From Streptomyces sp. CHD11 (lineage in GTDB: Bacteria; Actinomycetota; Actinomycetes; Streptomycetales; Streptomycetaceae): a stretch of DNA of 64,000 bases. The DNA lies in NCBI RefSeq assembly GCF_018638295.1, contig NZ_JABTTS010000015.1:62001-126000 (forward strand). Reading direction: 5' to 3'. The translations under genes and the position numbers were made by a program. Shown piece by piece: positions 17,634 through 25,884 of this stretch. The notes under the pieces are model-generated. The model had not been told where the DNA came from, did not search any database, and worked only from the letters and a program-made list of their open reading frames with translations. Every line of letters begins with the position of its first letter. The stretch's first letter is position 1.

Positions 17634-17738
17634 CAGCGCAACACAGCACGGCACACAGCCCCAGACACGCAAACGGCCCCCGCCGGGAGTGACGTCCCAT
17701 TGCGAGGGCCTGCCCACCAAGGAAGAAAGCCCTTCCCG

Positions 17739-18656
17739 ATGAACACCCAAAACACTAGCGTGTCCCCGCACGCCCAGTCCCGTAACGGCGACAAAAACCA
17801 CGCCTCCCGGCCCGCCCACACGACGCGGCACCCGGGCGGCGTCACCCACGACAACGCCCGCCACACCGCCCGCTTCACGGTGATCGGCAACCACCTCGCC
17901 CAGCACCCGGACCTCTCCCTGCTGGCGATCGGACTGGCCTGCCACATCCAGTCCCTCCCCAACGGCGCCCCCGTCGGCATCAAGACCCTCGCCGCCCGCT
18001 TCCCCGAGGGCCCGACCCGGATCGCCGCCGCGCTGCGCGAACTGGAGGCCCACGGCTACCTGCGCCGCACCCGCGAACGCACCCCGGCCGGCCGCATCGT
18101 CACCCGCACCGTCTCCTGCAACCAGCCCGGCCGACGCGACGCCCCCTCCGGGCCGGGCGAGACGCCCAGCCCTCCAGCCCGCCCCCCAACCCGCCGCGCG
18201 GCCACCGCCCCGCAGCAGGAACCCGCTCGCCGACGCGCCCTCCCCGCCGTACCGAAGCCCGGCTACACCTCCCCCGACCTCCTCCGCGCGGCCACCGACG
18301 TCCTCGCCGGCCTGCGCCGCGAGGACCCCCGCCTGCTGCTCTCCGCCGCCGACGCCGAACACCTCACGCCCGGGGTCGTCGCCTGGCTGGAGCGCGACCT
18401 GACCCCCACCAGCGTGCGCAAGGCCCTGGCCGGTGACCTGCCCATGGAGCCCCTGATCCGGCCCGCCGCCCTCCTGGCCCACCGCCTGACGGCCAAACTC
18501 CCGCCCCTCCCGCCCTACCGCGCCCCCGAACAGCCCCCGCCCGTCCGGCACCCCCTCCGCAACTGCGACGCCTGCGACCACGCCTACCGCGGCCCCGACC
18601 CCCACCACTGCCCGGGCTGCCTCGCCGTCCGGCAACCGCCGCCCACGGCCCTCTGA
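17739..18656 (+). CDS. Helix-turn-helix protein with Pro-rich linker and zinc-ribbon-like tail
   Basis: A 305-residue protein from an ATG at 17739. Residues about 45-125 form a winged-helix-like domain (FTVIGNHLAQHPDLSLLAIG, IKTLAARFPEGPTRIAAALR, ELEAHGYLRRTRERT) resembling replication/regulatory HTH domains of Streptomyces mobile elements. A Pro/Arg-rich linker and a helical domain follow. The C-terminus has a CxxC...CxxC motif (CDACDHAYRGPDPHHCPGC), likely binding zinc. It is driven by promoter module A. I do not know its target; a role in control of a mobile element is plausible. Confidence 0.8.
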   Translation: MNTQNTSVSPHAQSRNGDKNHASRPAHTTRHPGGVTHDNARHTARFTVIGNHLAQHPDLSLLAIGLACHIQSLPNGAPVGIKTLAARFPEGPTRIAAALRELEAHGYLRRTRERTPAGRIVTRTVSCNQPGRRDAPSGPGETPSPPARPPTRRAATAPQQEPARRRALPAVPKPGYTSPDLLRAATDVLAGLRREDPRLLLSAADAEHLTPGVVAWLERDLTPTSVRKALAGDLPMEPLIRPAALLAHRLTAKLPPLPPYRAPEQPPPVRHPLRNCDACDHAYRGPDPHHCPGCLAVRQPPPTAL

Positions 18657-18717
18657 CGCGCCGACCAGGACCCGCCGCCCGCCGGAGAGCGGCTCGCAGC
18701 CGCCTTCATCCGTCCAG

Positions 18718-18767
18718 GTGAACATCACCAACTGCGCGCCTGTCGGACCTGGTTACAGCCCTACGCT
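18718..18767 (+). promoter_or_regulatory. Shared promoter module, copy B
   Basis: GTGAACATC (18718-18726) and TACGCT (18762-18767), 44 nt apart, upstream of the broken Rpn-like gene at 18837. Flanking bases also match copy A (CCAACTG after the first box and CTACGCTC at the second). Confidence 0.5.
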
Positions 18768-18836
18768 CCACGCGAAACGCACAAGGCATGTGCCAGAGGC
18801 AATGCCCCTTCTCCTCTCACCCCCACGGGAACCCGC

Positions 18837-19728
18837 ATGGTCAACTCGCCCCACGAGGCGATGCACCGCATCTTCCAGCAATACCCGGGCCTCTTCTCCG
18901 GGGTGTCCGAGGTCCTCGGCGTCGACTTCCCCCCGCCCACCTCGGTCACGGTCCTGCCCAACGACCTCACCGAGACCAGCCCCGTCGAACGCCGCGTGGA
19001 CACGCTCCTGCGGCTGGACGCGGAGGACGGCGAACCGCTGCTCCTCGCGGTCGAGGCCCGAGGCCCAGGGAGCCAAGGACCCTCACAAACCCGCCAGCTG
19101 GGCGTACTACGCCTCGTACCTGCTCACGAAGTACCGGCTCCAGCCGCTCCTGCTGGTCGTCTGCCAGGACCGCGCCACGGCGGAATGGGCCGCGCGCGAG
19201 GTCAGCTTCGGCCCGCGCCAGTGGCCCGTGCTGACCCTCCGGCCACTGGTCGCGGGACCGCACAACATGCCGGTGATCACCAACCCCGCCGAAGTCCGCA
19301 AGGACCTCGCCCTCGCCACTCTGTCCGCGATCACGCACGCCACACATCCGGACGCCGGGGCCATACTCAAGTCAATGACGACCGTTCTGCGGGACACACC
19401 GCAGAACCTCGCCGACCCGATCATCGAACTCATCGCACAAGGCCTGGGCAAGCACCCGGCCGCACAACTGTGGAGGAAACTGGTGGCCGTGGACCTCTCC
19501 TTTTACAAGTCGGACCTCTCCGAGGAAATCCGCGACGAAGGCCGAGCCGAGGGCGCGGCCCGACGCGCCGCCGAGGACATCCTGGAGATCCTGGACGTGC
19601 GCGGCATCGCCGTCCCCGAAGCGGTCCGGGAGCGCATCACCGCCTGTGGCGACCCCGAGATCCTGCGCCACTGGCACCGCCGAGCCGTCACGGCCCCGAC
19701 GGCGGTAGAGATCTTCGAAGACAAGTAG
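18837..19728 (+). pseudogene. Rpn-like PD-(D/E)XK nuclease gene, frameshifted by a 7-bp duplication
   Basis: From ATG 18837 the frame reads a family N-terminus (MVNSPHEAMHRIFQQYPGLF, ERRVDTLLRLD, LLLAVEAR) and then loses homology. The other frame resumes QGAKDPHKPASWAYYASYLL through to FEDK at 19728. At the break the heptamer GAGGCCC is duplicated in tandem (19053-19066). Removing one copy restores a single frame of about 295 codons matching the paralogue at 21033-21947. The D...E-x-Q core and C-terminal helices resemble Rpn/transposase-associated PD-(D/E)XK nucleases. It could also be a sequencing slip or a reversible phase switch. Confidence 0.75.
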
Positions 19729-19736
19729 TCACGGCC

Positions 19737-19780
19737 GTCGCCGCGCCTCCCCGCACCACCCGGAGGGGAAGCGCGGCGAC
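19737..19780. terminator. Bidirectional terminator between convergent genes
   Basis: Inverted repeat with 15 of 16 bp paired (19737-19752 with 19765-19780), between the stops of the Rpn-like pseudogene and the minus-strand gene at 19789. Confidence 0.75.
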
Positions 19781-19788
19781 GCCGCTCC

Positions 19789-20265
19789 TCAATCCGGCCG
19801 CACCACGAACCTCGTCACCCGCCGCATCCGGACACCCGTTCCACGCGGCTCCAGATCGCCGGCCACCGCCACCTCCAGCCCCGCCGGCCAGGCATCGGCG
19901 GCCCGGTCGACGTCCTCCGCCCGCAGCTCCACCCGGACCCTCCGCTGGCGCGGGGCGTCCTCGTGGAGGAAGGAGCCGTAGATCGTCGCCTCACGGGGAA
20001 TCACGTCCCGGTGCAGCTTGGTCACCACACCGTTCAGGACCGCCCCCTCCTCCCGGCCCAGCCGCTCCCGCAGGTCCTTCGCCACCACGTCCAGCGCGCC
20101 GACATGCCGGTGGGAGATCCCGACCGGCGGTGAGGGCTGCTCCATCGGCATCTCGGACGACCAGGCGAAGGACAGGGAGAAGTCACGGCGCTCCTCACCC
20201 GCGATCCGCACCAGGGCCTCGCAGAGGTTCGCGGACAGGCCGGCGCCCGACATGTCATCGACCAC
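19789..20265 (-). CDS. Hypothetical protein, 158 aa, possibly 5'-truncated
   Basis: The frame ends at 19789 and can start at GTG 20265 or ATG 20253. The product has no signal peptide or membrane segment. It contains DVVAKDLRERLGREEGAVLN and RRVRVELRAEDVDRAADAWP, suggesting mixed alpha/beta structure, and an Arg-rich end. I do not recognise it. It lies just inside the right border repeat of the island, and its N-terminus may have been cut by the insertion or by decay of a neighbour. Confidence 0.55.
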   Translation of the reverse strand: MVDDMSGAGLSANLCEALVRIAGEERRDFSLSFAWSSEMPMEQPSPPVGISHRHVGALDVVAKDLRERLGREEGAVLNGVVTKLHRDVIPREATIYGSFLHEDAPRQRRVRVELRAEDVDRAADAWPAGLEVAVAGDLEPRGTGVRMRRVTRFVVRPD

Positions 20266-20430
20266 TTCCGCTGGCTTCTGGCCCCGGAGAACAACGCCAT
20301 GCGCGTCGCGTGAAGTGACGTGTCGGACGGTCCGACCCTGCTTGCCACGGCGGGAGCCCGGTTACTCAGTCCGTACGAGACGGCATCCGGCCGGCGCGCC
20401 CATACGTCTCGACCGCCGCCGCCCGACCGA

Positions 20431-20480
20431 GGCGCGGTCCTCTTCCCGCGTCCCGGGGAGAAGCCGGCCGCGTAACACGC
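20431..20480. repeat. Right copy of the 50-bp metG 3'-end direct repeat (attR-like)
   Basis: 48 of 50 bases match 15476-15525, including the metG stop codon. Joined to the upstream metG body it would encode the same C-terminus with Leu-Glu replaced by Pro-Gly before EKPAA. A GC-rich inverted repeat follows (about 20494-20525), as after metG. Confidence 0.8.
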
Positions 20481-20601
20481 TCGCCACAGCAGGGCCCGGG
20501 AGACGGCCGCACCTTTTCCCGGGCTCTCCCGTTTGCGAAGATCGTGTGAGAAGCGGCCGGCACCCGGCCGTCGTCACCATTCCCGTGGGGGGACCCGTTC
20601 C

Positions 20602-20967
20602 ATGGCACTCTTCGGCAACGCGCACACCGTCGACCCGGCCAAGGCCCAGCAGGACTACGCCCGGCTCCTGGGCCACGGCGAGCAAATGCACGCCGCGTTC
20701 CAGCTGATCCGCGACACCATACTGTTCACGGACCGCCGTCTGATCCTGGTCGACAAGCAGGGCATCACCGGCAAGAAGGTGGAGTACCACTCCGTCCCGT
20801 ACCGCAGCATCACCCACTTCGCGGTGGAGACCGCCGGCACCTTCGACCTCGACGCCGAGCTGAAGATCTGGATCTCGGGCTCCCCGACCCCCCTCCAGAA
20901 GACCTTCACCAAGGGCGTCGACATCTACGAGGTCCAGGCCATCCTCACCCAGTTCGTCGCCCGCTGA
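20602..20967 (+). CDS. PH-domain (bacterial PH-like) protein
   Basis: A 121-residue protein from an ATG at 20602 behind a G-rich ribosome-binding site. It is one bacterial pleckstrin-homology-like domain: ILFTDRRLILVDKQGITGKK, YHSVPYRSITHFAVETAGTF, LDAELKIWISGS and the terminal helix VYEVQAILTQFV-type end. Such domains bind ligands or oligomerise; no enzyme motif is visible. In the absence of the island it would directly follow metG, so it is probably core. Confidence 0.88.
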   Translation: MALFGNAHTVDPAKAQQDYARLLGHGEQMHAAFQLIRDTILFTDRRLILVDKQGITGKKVEYHSVPYRSITHFAVETAGTFDLDAELKIWISGSPTPLQKTFTKGVDIYEVQAILTQFVAR

Positions 20968-21128
20968 CCCGATCGGGTGAACGCCCCTCATATGCCGGAC
21001 GCATAGGCCATGGGCGTACCAGGCTTGCGCTCACGGTCACAGCCACACACGAGGCCTCCCACCAGCTCTTCCGGAAGCACCCGGAGGCCCTCACACCCGT
21101 CTTCGAAGCACTGGGCCTTCCGCCGCCC

Positions 21129-21947
21129 GTGAAGACGGACTTCCACGAGCTCTCCGCCGACGTCACCGAGATCCGCCCGATGGAGCGCCGCGCGGACACG
21201 GTCCTCATGTTCGAGCCCGAGATGGGTGAGCACTTCGTCCTGGCCGTCGAGGCCCAGACGAAGAAGGACCCGGACAAGGCGAACAGCTGGGCGTACTACG
21301 TCGCCTACCTGCGCGCGAAGTACGACCTGCCCGTACTGCTGGTCGCGGTCTGCCGAGACCGCTCGACGGCGGCCTGGGCGATGGGCCCGTTCGAGTGCGC
21401 TGTGGGCCCTTGGTCGACCCAGGTCACCCGACCGTTCGTCCTGGGCCCGCAGACCGTCCCCGAGGTCACCGACGAGACGGTGGTGGTCCAGCAGCCGGCC
21501 CTGGCGGCGCTCTCGGCCATCGTTCACAGCCAGAGCCGGAGGGCAGCGGCCATACTGGAAACGGTCGCCCGCGGGCTCGCGTCCTTCGACCGGGACACCA
21601 CAAAGTACTGGTTCGAGGTGGTAGAGGTAGGTCTGGAGTCCACTCCGACCAGGAAGAACTGGAGGAAACTGATGGAGAACGCCGTCACCTACTTCCCGGG
21701 GCACGGAACGCTCTTCGAGGAGAAGTACCTGGAGGGCAAGGCCGAAGGCGAGGCCACGGGTGAAGCCCGAGGTGAAGCCCGGGGGATCCTGCGCGTACTG
21801 GAGGTACGGGGCCTCCCCCTCTCCGACGACGTCCGTCAGCGCATCACCACCTGCACCGACCTCGACCGCCTCAACGATTGGCTCGACCGCTCCGGCACGG
21901 TCGAGCGTGCCGAAGACCTCTTCGCCGAGGAGGGTCCGGCGGCCTGA
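21129..21947 (+). CDS. Rpn-like PD-(D/E)XK nuclease family protein, 5' end degenerate
   Basis: The first usable start is GTG 21129, giving 272 residues with ERRADTVLMFEPE, FVLAVEAQTKK, SWAYYVAYLRAKYDLPVLLV and a charged EGKAEGEATGEARGEARG stretch before a C-terminal helical region. The Asp and Glu-x-Gln positions fit a PD-(D/E)XK core. In the same frame homology to the paralogue at 18837 extends 32 codons upstream to 21033, where the paralogue's ATG aligns with ACG. No ATG, GTG or TTG is in frame there. The protein is therefore N-terminally shortened or poorly expressed. Confidence 0.65.
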   Translation: MKTDFHELSADVTEIRPMERRADTVLMFEPEMGEHFVLAVEAQTKKDPDKANSWAYYVAYLRAKYDLPVLLVAVCRDRSTAAWAMGPFECAVGPWSTQVTRPFVLGPQTVPEVTDETVVVQQPALAALSAIVHSQSRRAAAILETVARGLASFDRDTTKYWFEVVEVGLESTPTRKNWRKLMENAVTYFPGHGTLFEEKYLEGKAEGEATGEARGEARGILRVLEVRGLPLSDDVRQRITTCTDLDRLNDWLDRSGTVERAEDLFAEEGPAA

Positions 21948-21966
21948 CGGCCCGCGTGCACGCGGA

Positions 21967-22007
21967 AAGGGGCCCGGAACCACCGTCGCGGTGGTTCCGG
22001 GCCCCTT
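21967..22007. terminator. Strong bidirectional terminator
   Basis: Perfect 19-bp inverted repeat (21967-21985 with 21989-22007; arm begins AAGGGGCCCGGAACC), 3-nt loop, between the convergent Rpn-like gene and aspS. Confidence 0.9.
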
Positions 22008-22024
22008 CGCTGCTGCCGTGGTGA

Positions 22025-23788
22025 CTACTTCGGCTGCGGCTTGCGCACCGTCAGGTGGAGTTCCTTCAGGCGGCTCTCGTCCAGCTCCGTCGGCGCGCCC
22101 ATCATCAGGTCCTGGGCGTTGCCGTTGAGCGGGAAGGCGATGGTCTCGCGGATGTTCGGCTCGTCGGCGAGGAGCATGACGATCCGGTCGACGCCGGGCG
22201 CGATGCCGCCGTGCGGCGGGGCGCCGAAGCGGAACGCGCGGAGCATGCCGGCGAACTTCTCCTCGACCGTCTCCCGGTCGTAGCCGGCGATCTCGAACGC
22301 CTTGAGCATGATCTCCGGCTCGTGGTTCCGGATCGCGCCGGAGGACAGCTCCACACCGTTGCAGACGATGTCGTACTGCCAGCCCAGGATGTCCAGCGGG
22401 TCCTGGGTCTCCAGTGCTTCCAGGCCGCCCTGCGGCATCGAGAAGGGGTTGTGGGAGAAGTCGATCGCGCCGCTCTCCTCGTCCTTCTCGTACATCGGGA
22501 AGTCGACGATCCAGCAGAAGCGGAAGACGTCCTCCTCGAAGTGACCGGCGCGCTTGGCGGCTTCGACCCGCACCGCGCCCATGATCTTCGAGACCTCGTC
22601 GAACTCGCCCGCGCCGAAGAACACCGCGTGGCCGGGGGCCAGGGAGAGCCGCTTGGTCAGCTCGGCGACGTTCTCCTCGGTGAGGAACTTCGCGATCGGG
22701 CCGCTCAGCGCACCCTCCTCGCCGACGCGCACCCAGGCCAGGCCCTTCGCGCCCTGGGAGACCGCGTAGTCGCCGAGCTGGTCGAAGAACTTACGGGGCT
22801 GGGCCGAGACGTCCGGTACCGGCAGCGCCCGGACGTGCTTGCCGGCGAACGCCTTGAACTCCGAACCCTCGAAGACGTCGGTGATGTCGATGAGCTCCAA
22901 CTGGGCCCGCAGGTCGGGCTTGTCGGAGCCGTACTTCAGCATCGCCTCACGGAACGGGATGCGGGGGAACGGCGACGTCACATGACGGCCGTTGCCGAAC
23001 TCCTCGAACAGCTCCGTCATCAGCTTCTCGATCGGCCGGAAGACGTCCTCCTGCTCGACGAAGCTCATCTCCACGTCGAGCTGGTAGAACTCGCCCGGCG
23101 AGCGGTCCGCGCGGGCGTCCTCGTCACGGAAGCAGGGCGCGATCTGGAAGTAGCGGTCGAAGCCGGAAATCATCAGCAGCTGCTTGAACTGCTGCGGGGC
23201 CTGCGGCAGCGCGTAGAACCTTCCGGGGTTCAGGCGGGAGGGGACGACGAAGTCGCGGGCGCCCTCGGGAGAGGTGGCGCTCAGGATCGGCGTCGCCATC
23301 TCGTTGAAGCCCAGCGCCGTCATCTTGTGGCGGATCGCCGAGATGACCGACGTACGCAGCAGAATGTTGCGGTGCATGCGCTCGCGGCGCAGGTCCAGGA
23401 AGCGGTACTCCAGGCGCCGCTCCTCGTTGACACCGTCATCGGCGTTGATCGTGAAGGGGAGCGGGGCCGCGGCGCCCAGCACCTCTACCGCGCCGACCTC
23501 GACCTCGACCTCACCGGTCGGCAGTTCGCTGTTGACGTTCTCCGCACCGCGCGAGACGACCTGGCCGTCGACGCGGACCACGGTCTCCTTGGACAGCTTG
23601 TCCAGCGCCTCGTACGCCTCGGTGCCCGGACGGGCCACGAGCTGCGTGATGCCGTAGTGATCACGCAGATCGATGAAGAGGATGCCGCCCAGGTCGCGCC
23701 GATTGTGCAGCCAGCCACTCAGCCGGACGTCGCTGCCGACGTCAGAGGCGCGGAGCTCGCCGCAGGTGTGGGACCTGTACCGATGCAT
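22025..23788 (-). CDS. aspS: Aspartyl-tRNA synthetase
   Basis: A 587-residue class IIb synthetase that charges tRNA-Asp (and possibly tRNA-Asn in organisms using GatCAB). An N-terminal OB-fold (HRYRSHTCGELRASDVGSDV, LSGWLHNRRDLGGILFIDLR) precedes the class II catalytic core, with motif 2 around FRDEDARADRSPGEFYQLD, the bacterial GAD insert, and motif 3 GGIAPGVDRIVMLL. Length is normal for the bacterial type. It is monocistronic in appearance: a strong terminator follows, and a parS site lies about 35 bp upstream of the start. Confidence 0.97.
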   Translation of the reverse strand: MHRYRSHTCGELRASDVGSDVRLSGWLHNRRDLGGILFIDLRDHYGITQLVARPGTEAYEALDKLSKETVVRVDGQVVSRGAENVNSELPTGEVEVEVGAVEVLGAAAPLPFTINADDGVNEERRLEYRFLDLRRERMHRNILLRTSVISAIRHKMTALGFNEMATPILSATSPEGARDFVVPSRLNPGRFYALPQAPQQFKQLLMISGFDRYFQIAPCFRDEDARADRSPGEFYQLDVEMSFVEQEDVFRPIEKLMTELFEEFGNGRHVTSPFPRIPFREAMLKYGSDKPDLRAQLELIDITDVFEGSEFKAFAGKHVRALPVPDVSAQPRKFFDQLGDYAVSQGAKGLAWVRVGEEGALSGPIAKFLTEENVAELTKRLSLAPGHAVFFGAGEFDEVSKIMGAVRVEAAKRAGHFEEDVFRFCWIVDFPMYEKDEESGAIDFSHNPFSMPQGGLEALETQDPLDILGWQYDIVCNGVELSSGAIRNHEPEIMLKAFEIAGYDRETVEEKFAGMLRAFRFGAPPHGGIAPGVDRIVMLLADEPNIRETIAFPLNGNAQDLMMGAPTELDESRLKELHLTVRKPQPK

Positions 23789-23822
23789 CGTCGTTCATCC
23801 AGCCTTCGCGGATCGGGGTCGT

Positions 23823-23838
23823 TGTTTCACGTGAAACT
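23823..23838. other. parS centromere-like ParB binding site 1
   Basis: TGTTTCACGTGAAACT contains the 14-bp perfect palindrome GTTTCACGTGAAAC (23824-23837), the parS core bound by ParB. It differs from the general bacterial consensus only at the last base. It is intergenic, just upstream of aspS. Confidence 0.88.
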
Positions 23839-24003
23839 GCCCCCAGCCTACCGGCCGGTCCAAGATCGCTTCGCTGTCATGACCCGTCGGGCGCAGAGGA
23901 ACTTTTCAGCACTTTCCTCTTGAAGTGCCGAGATGCGCACCGGCGAGTCCCTGCCTGCCCCGGGGGACACCCCCGGGTCGTCCTCCCACCCGTCGGCCGG
24001 GCG

Positions 24004-24040
24004 CGGCCGCGGACGGACCTCCCGTGTCCGTCCGCGGCCG
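24004..24040. terminator. Hairpin between pirin gene and aspS promoter region
   Basis: Perfect 15-bp inverted repeat (24004-24018 with 24026-24040) with a 7-nt loop. Confidence 0.65.
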
Positions 24041-24071
24041 ATGCGCTCCTGGTTCCGGGCCGGTCCGCCCG

Positions 24072-24100
24072 GGGTACTGCCGCCGCCGGTGGCAGTACCC
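24072..24100 (-). terminator. Terminator after the pirin gene
   Basis: GGGTACTGCC / GGCAGTACCC, 10-bp perfect arms (24072-24081, 24091-24100), a few bases beyond the pirin stop at 24107. Confidence 0.7.
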
Positions 24101-24106
24101 GCCCGG

Positions 24107-25087
24107 TCAGGCCTCCTGCGGGCCCTTCTCCGACATGCCGTGCACGGCGGGGACCGTGCCGAGCCGGCCCTTCTGGAAGTCCTCGAAGGCCTGCATGAGC
24201 TCGTCCTTGGTGTTCATCACGAAGGGCCCGTAGTGGGCCATGGGCTCACGGATGGGCTGCCCGCCGAGGAGGACGACCTCCAGGTCCGGCGTGTGTCCGT
24301 CCTGCTTCTCGTCCGCGCGGACGGTCAGCGAGGAGCCGGCGCCGAAGACGGCCGTCTGCCCCAGGTGGACCGGCCGCCGCTCGGCACCGACCGACCCGCG
24401 CCCGGCCATGACGTACGCCAGGCCGTTGAACTCCTCCCGCCAGGGCAGGGTGACCTCGGCACCGGGCGCCAGCGTCGCGTGGACCATCGTGATCGGCGTG
24501 TGCGTGATCCCCGGGCCCTCGTGCCCGTCCAGCTCACCGGCGATGACCCGCAGCAGCGCGCCGCCGTCGGGAGAGGTGAGCAGCTGGACGCTGCCGCTGC
24601 GGATGTCCTGGTAGCGGGGGGCCATCATCTTGTCCCTGGCGGGGAGGTTCACCCAGAGCTGGAGCCCGTGGAAGAGCCCGCCCGACATGACCAGTTGCTC
24701 CGGCGGCGCCTCGATATGAAGGAGCCCGCTGCCGGCTGTCATCCACTGCGTGTCGCCGTTGGTGATGGTGCCGCCACCGCCGTTGGAGTCGTGGTGGTCG
24801 AAGACCCCGTCGATGATGTAGGTGACGGTCTCGAAGCCGCGGTGCGGGTGCCAGGGGGTCCCTTTCGGCTCCCCGGGCGCGTACTCCACCTCACCCATCT
24901 GGTCCATCATGATGAACGGATCGAGATGGCGGTAGTTGATCCCGGCGAACGCGCGGCGCACCGGGAAGCCCTCGCCCTCGAATCCGCTGGGTGCGGTGGT
25001 GACGGTGAGCACGGGACGTGCCACGGCATCGGCGGACACGGTCACACGGGGCAGCGTCAACGGGTTCTCGACGGTCACTGCAGGCAT
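24107..25087 (-). CDS. Pirin-family cupin protein
   Basis: A 326-residue double-cupin protein. The metal-binding motif of pirins is present: HPHRGFETVTYIIDGVFDHH and GDTQWMTAGSGLLHIE. Some pirins are quercetinases and others redox-sensing regulators; the sequence does not tell which. The C-terminal pirin domain is complete (AYVMAGRGSVGAERRPVHLG). GGAGG lies just before the ATG at 25087. It appears monocistronic, with a terminator on its 3' side. Confidence 0.92.
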   Translation of the reverse strand: MPAVTVENPLTLPRVTVSADAVARPVLTVTTAPSGFEGEGFPVRRAFAGINYRHLDPFIMMDQMGEVEYAPGEPKGTPWHPHRGFETVTYIIDGVFDHHDSNGGGGTITNGDTQWMTAGSGLLHIEAPPEQLVMSGGLFHGLQLWVNLPARDKMMAPRYQDIRSGSVQLLTSPDGGALLRVIAGELDGHEGPGITHTPITMVHATLAPGAEVTLPWREEFNGLAYVMAGRGSVGAERRPVHLGQTAVFGAGSSLTVRADEKQDGHTPDLEVVLLGGQPIREPMAHYGPFVMNTKDELMQAFEDFQKGRLGTVPAVHGMSEKGPQEA

Positions 25088-25151
25088 GGGTACCTCCTCG
25101 GGTACGCACAGTTTAGTTGAGCATTGAACTTCTTGCTACCCGGAACGGAGA

Positions 25152-25179
25152 AAGCCCGGAGGGAATTCCCTCCGGGCTT
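25152..25179. terminator. Palindromic hairpin between SseB-like and pirin genes
   Basis: AAGCCCGGAGGG - AATT - CCCTCCGGGCTT; 12-bp arms. It leads directly into the 12-bp tandem array, which repeats part of its right arm. Confidence 0.65.
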
Positions 25180-25229
25180 CACTCCGGGCTTCCCTCCGGG
25201 CGTCACTCCGGGCGTCACTCCGGGCGTCA
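25172..25229. repeat. 12-bp tandem repeat array (about 4.8 copies)
   Basis: Units CCGGGC[T/G]TC[A/C]CT start at 25172, 25184, 25196, 25208 and 25220. The array overlaps the right arm of the 25152 hairpin, so it probably arose by slippage of the terminator arm. Confidence 0.8.
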
Positions 25230-25257
25230 AAGGCCAGCCGTCCGAGCAGCGATGGTT

Positions 25258-25722
25258 TCAGCCATACATCCGGCGCATGGCGAACTCGACCATCTGCTCC
25301 ACGGCCTTGGCGTCGAAGACCATCCGGTGCTCGCCCTCCATGTCGACCACGAAGCCGTAGCCGGTCGGCAGCAGGTCGATGACCTCGGCGCCGGTGATCA
25401 CGAAGTACTTGGACTCCTTGCCCGCGTACCGCCGCAGCTCCTTGAGCGAGGTGAACATCGGGATCACCGGCTGCTGGGTGTTGTGCAGGGCGAGGAATCC
25501 GGGATTGTCACCGCGTGGGCAGTAGACCTTGGACGTGGCAAAGATCTGCTGGAAGTCCTCGGCCGCCATCTGACCGGTGGTGAAGGCGCGCACCGCGTCG
25601 GCGAGCGACGGCGCGGACGGCTCCGGATACAGCGGTGCCTGCTGCCCGTACCCGCCCGGCATCTGCTGCTGCGGCGGGACGTAACCCGCCTGCGTCCCCG
25701 CGCTCTGGTCGTAGCCGTACAT
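25258..25722 (-). CDS. SseB-family protein
   Basis: A 154-residue protein. The first about 40 residues are Gln/Pro/Gly-rich (MYGYDQSAGTQAGYVPPQQQ), followed by an SseB N-terminal-type domain: SLADAVRAFTTGQMAAEDFQ, VYCPRGDNPGFLALH, VIPMFTSLKELRRYAGKES and YGFVVDMEGEHRMVFD. These proteins are widespread in actinobacteria without a proven role. The chosen ATG (25722) lies 7 nt after a TAGTCT -10-like hexamer and has no ribosome-binding site, so a leaderless mRNA is likely. Confidence 0.82.
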   Translation of the reverse strand: MYGYDQSAGTQAGYVPPQQQMPGGYGQQAPLYPEPSAPSLADAVRAFTTGQMAAEDFQQIFATSKVYCPRGDNPGFLALHNTQQPVIPMFTSLKELRRYAGKESKYFVITGAEVIDLLPTGYGFVVDMEGEHRMVFDAKAVEQMVEFAMRRMYG

Positions 25723-25884
25723 GCCGCACAGACTAACGACCCGGCGGGAGGGGTGGGTCACAGATGTCCGGATCGGGGTTGCTTCTTATTACCGACGGGT
25801 AGCATCATCGTAGCTACTTGTTGGTACGTGAACTAGCGCGAGGAGTCAGTGCCTCGCCGATCTCTCTCTTACGGAGCCGTCGCC

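Larger units (their letters stand above)
17443..17738 (+). other. 296-bp interval: terminator, then promoter and leader of the next gene
   Basis: Contains the ATPase-gene terminator (17459-17494), then the shared GTGAACATC...TACGCT promoter module (17583-17633), then a leader of about 100 nt with GC-rich inverted segments before the ATG at 17739. No gene is seen. Confidence 0.5.
23789..24106. other. Intergenic interval with parS and two hairpins
   Basis: About 318 bp between aspS and the pirin gene. It holds the parS site (23823-23838) and two strong hairpins (24004-24040, 24072-24100). No gene is seen. Confidence 0.6.

Noticed and set aside
20242..20313. Plus-strand stretch reading HVIDHFRWLLAPENNAMRVA and a stop
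   Set aside because: It looks like a protein tail but upstream codons do not continue convincingly and it overlaps the start of the minus-strand hypothetical gene; too short to call a remnant.
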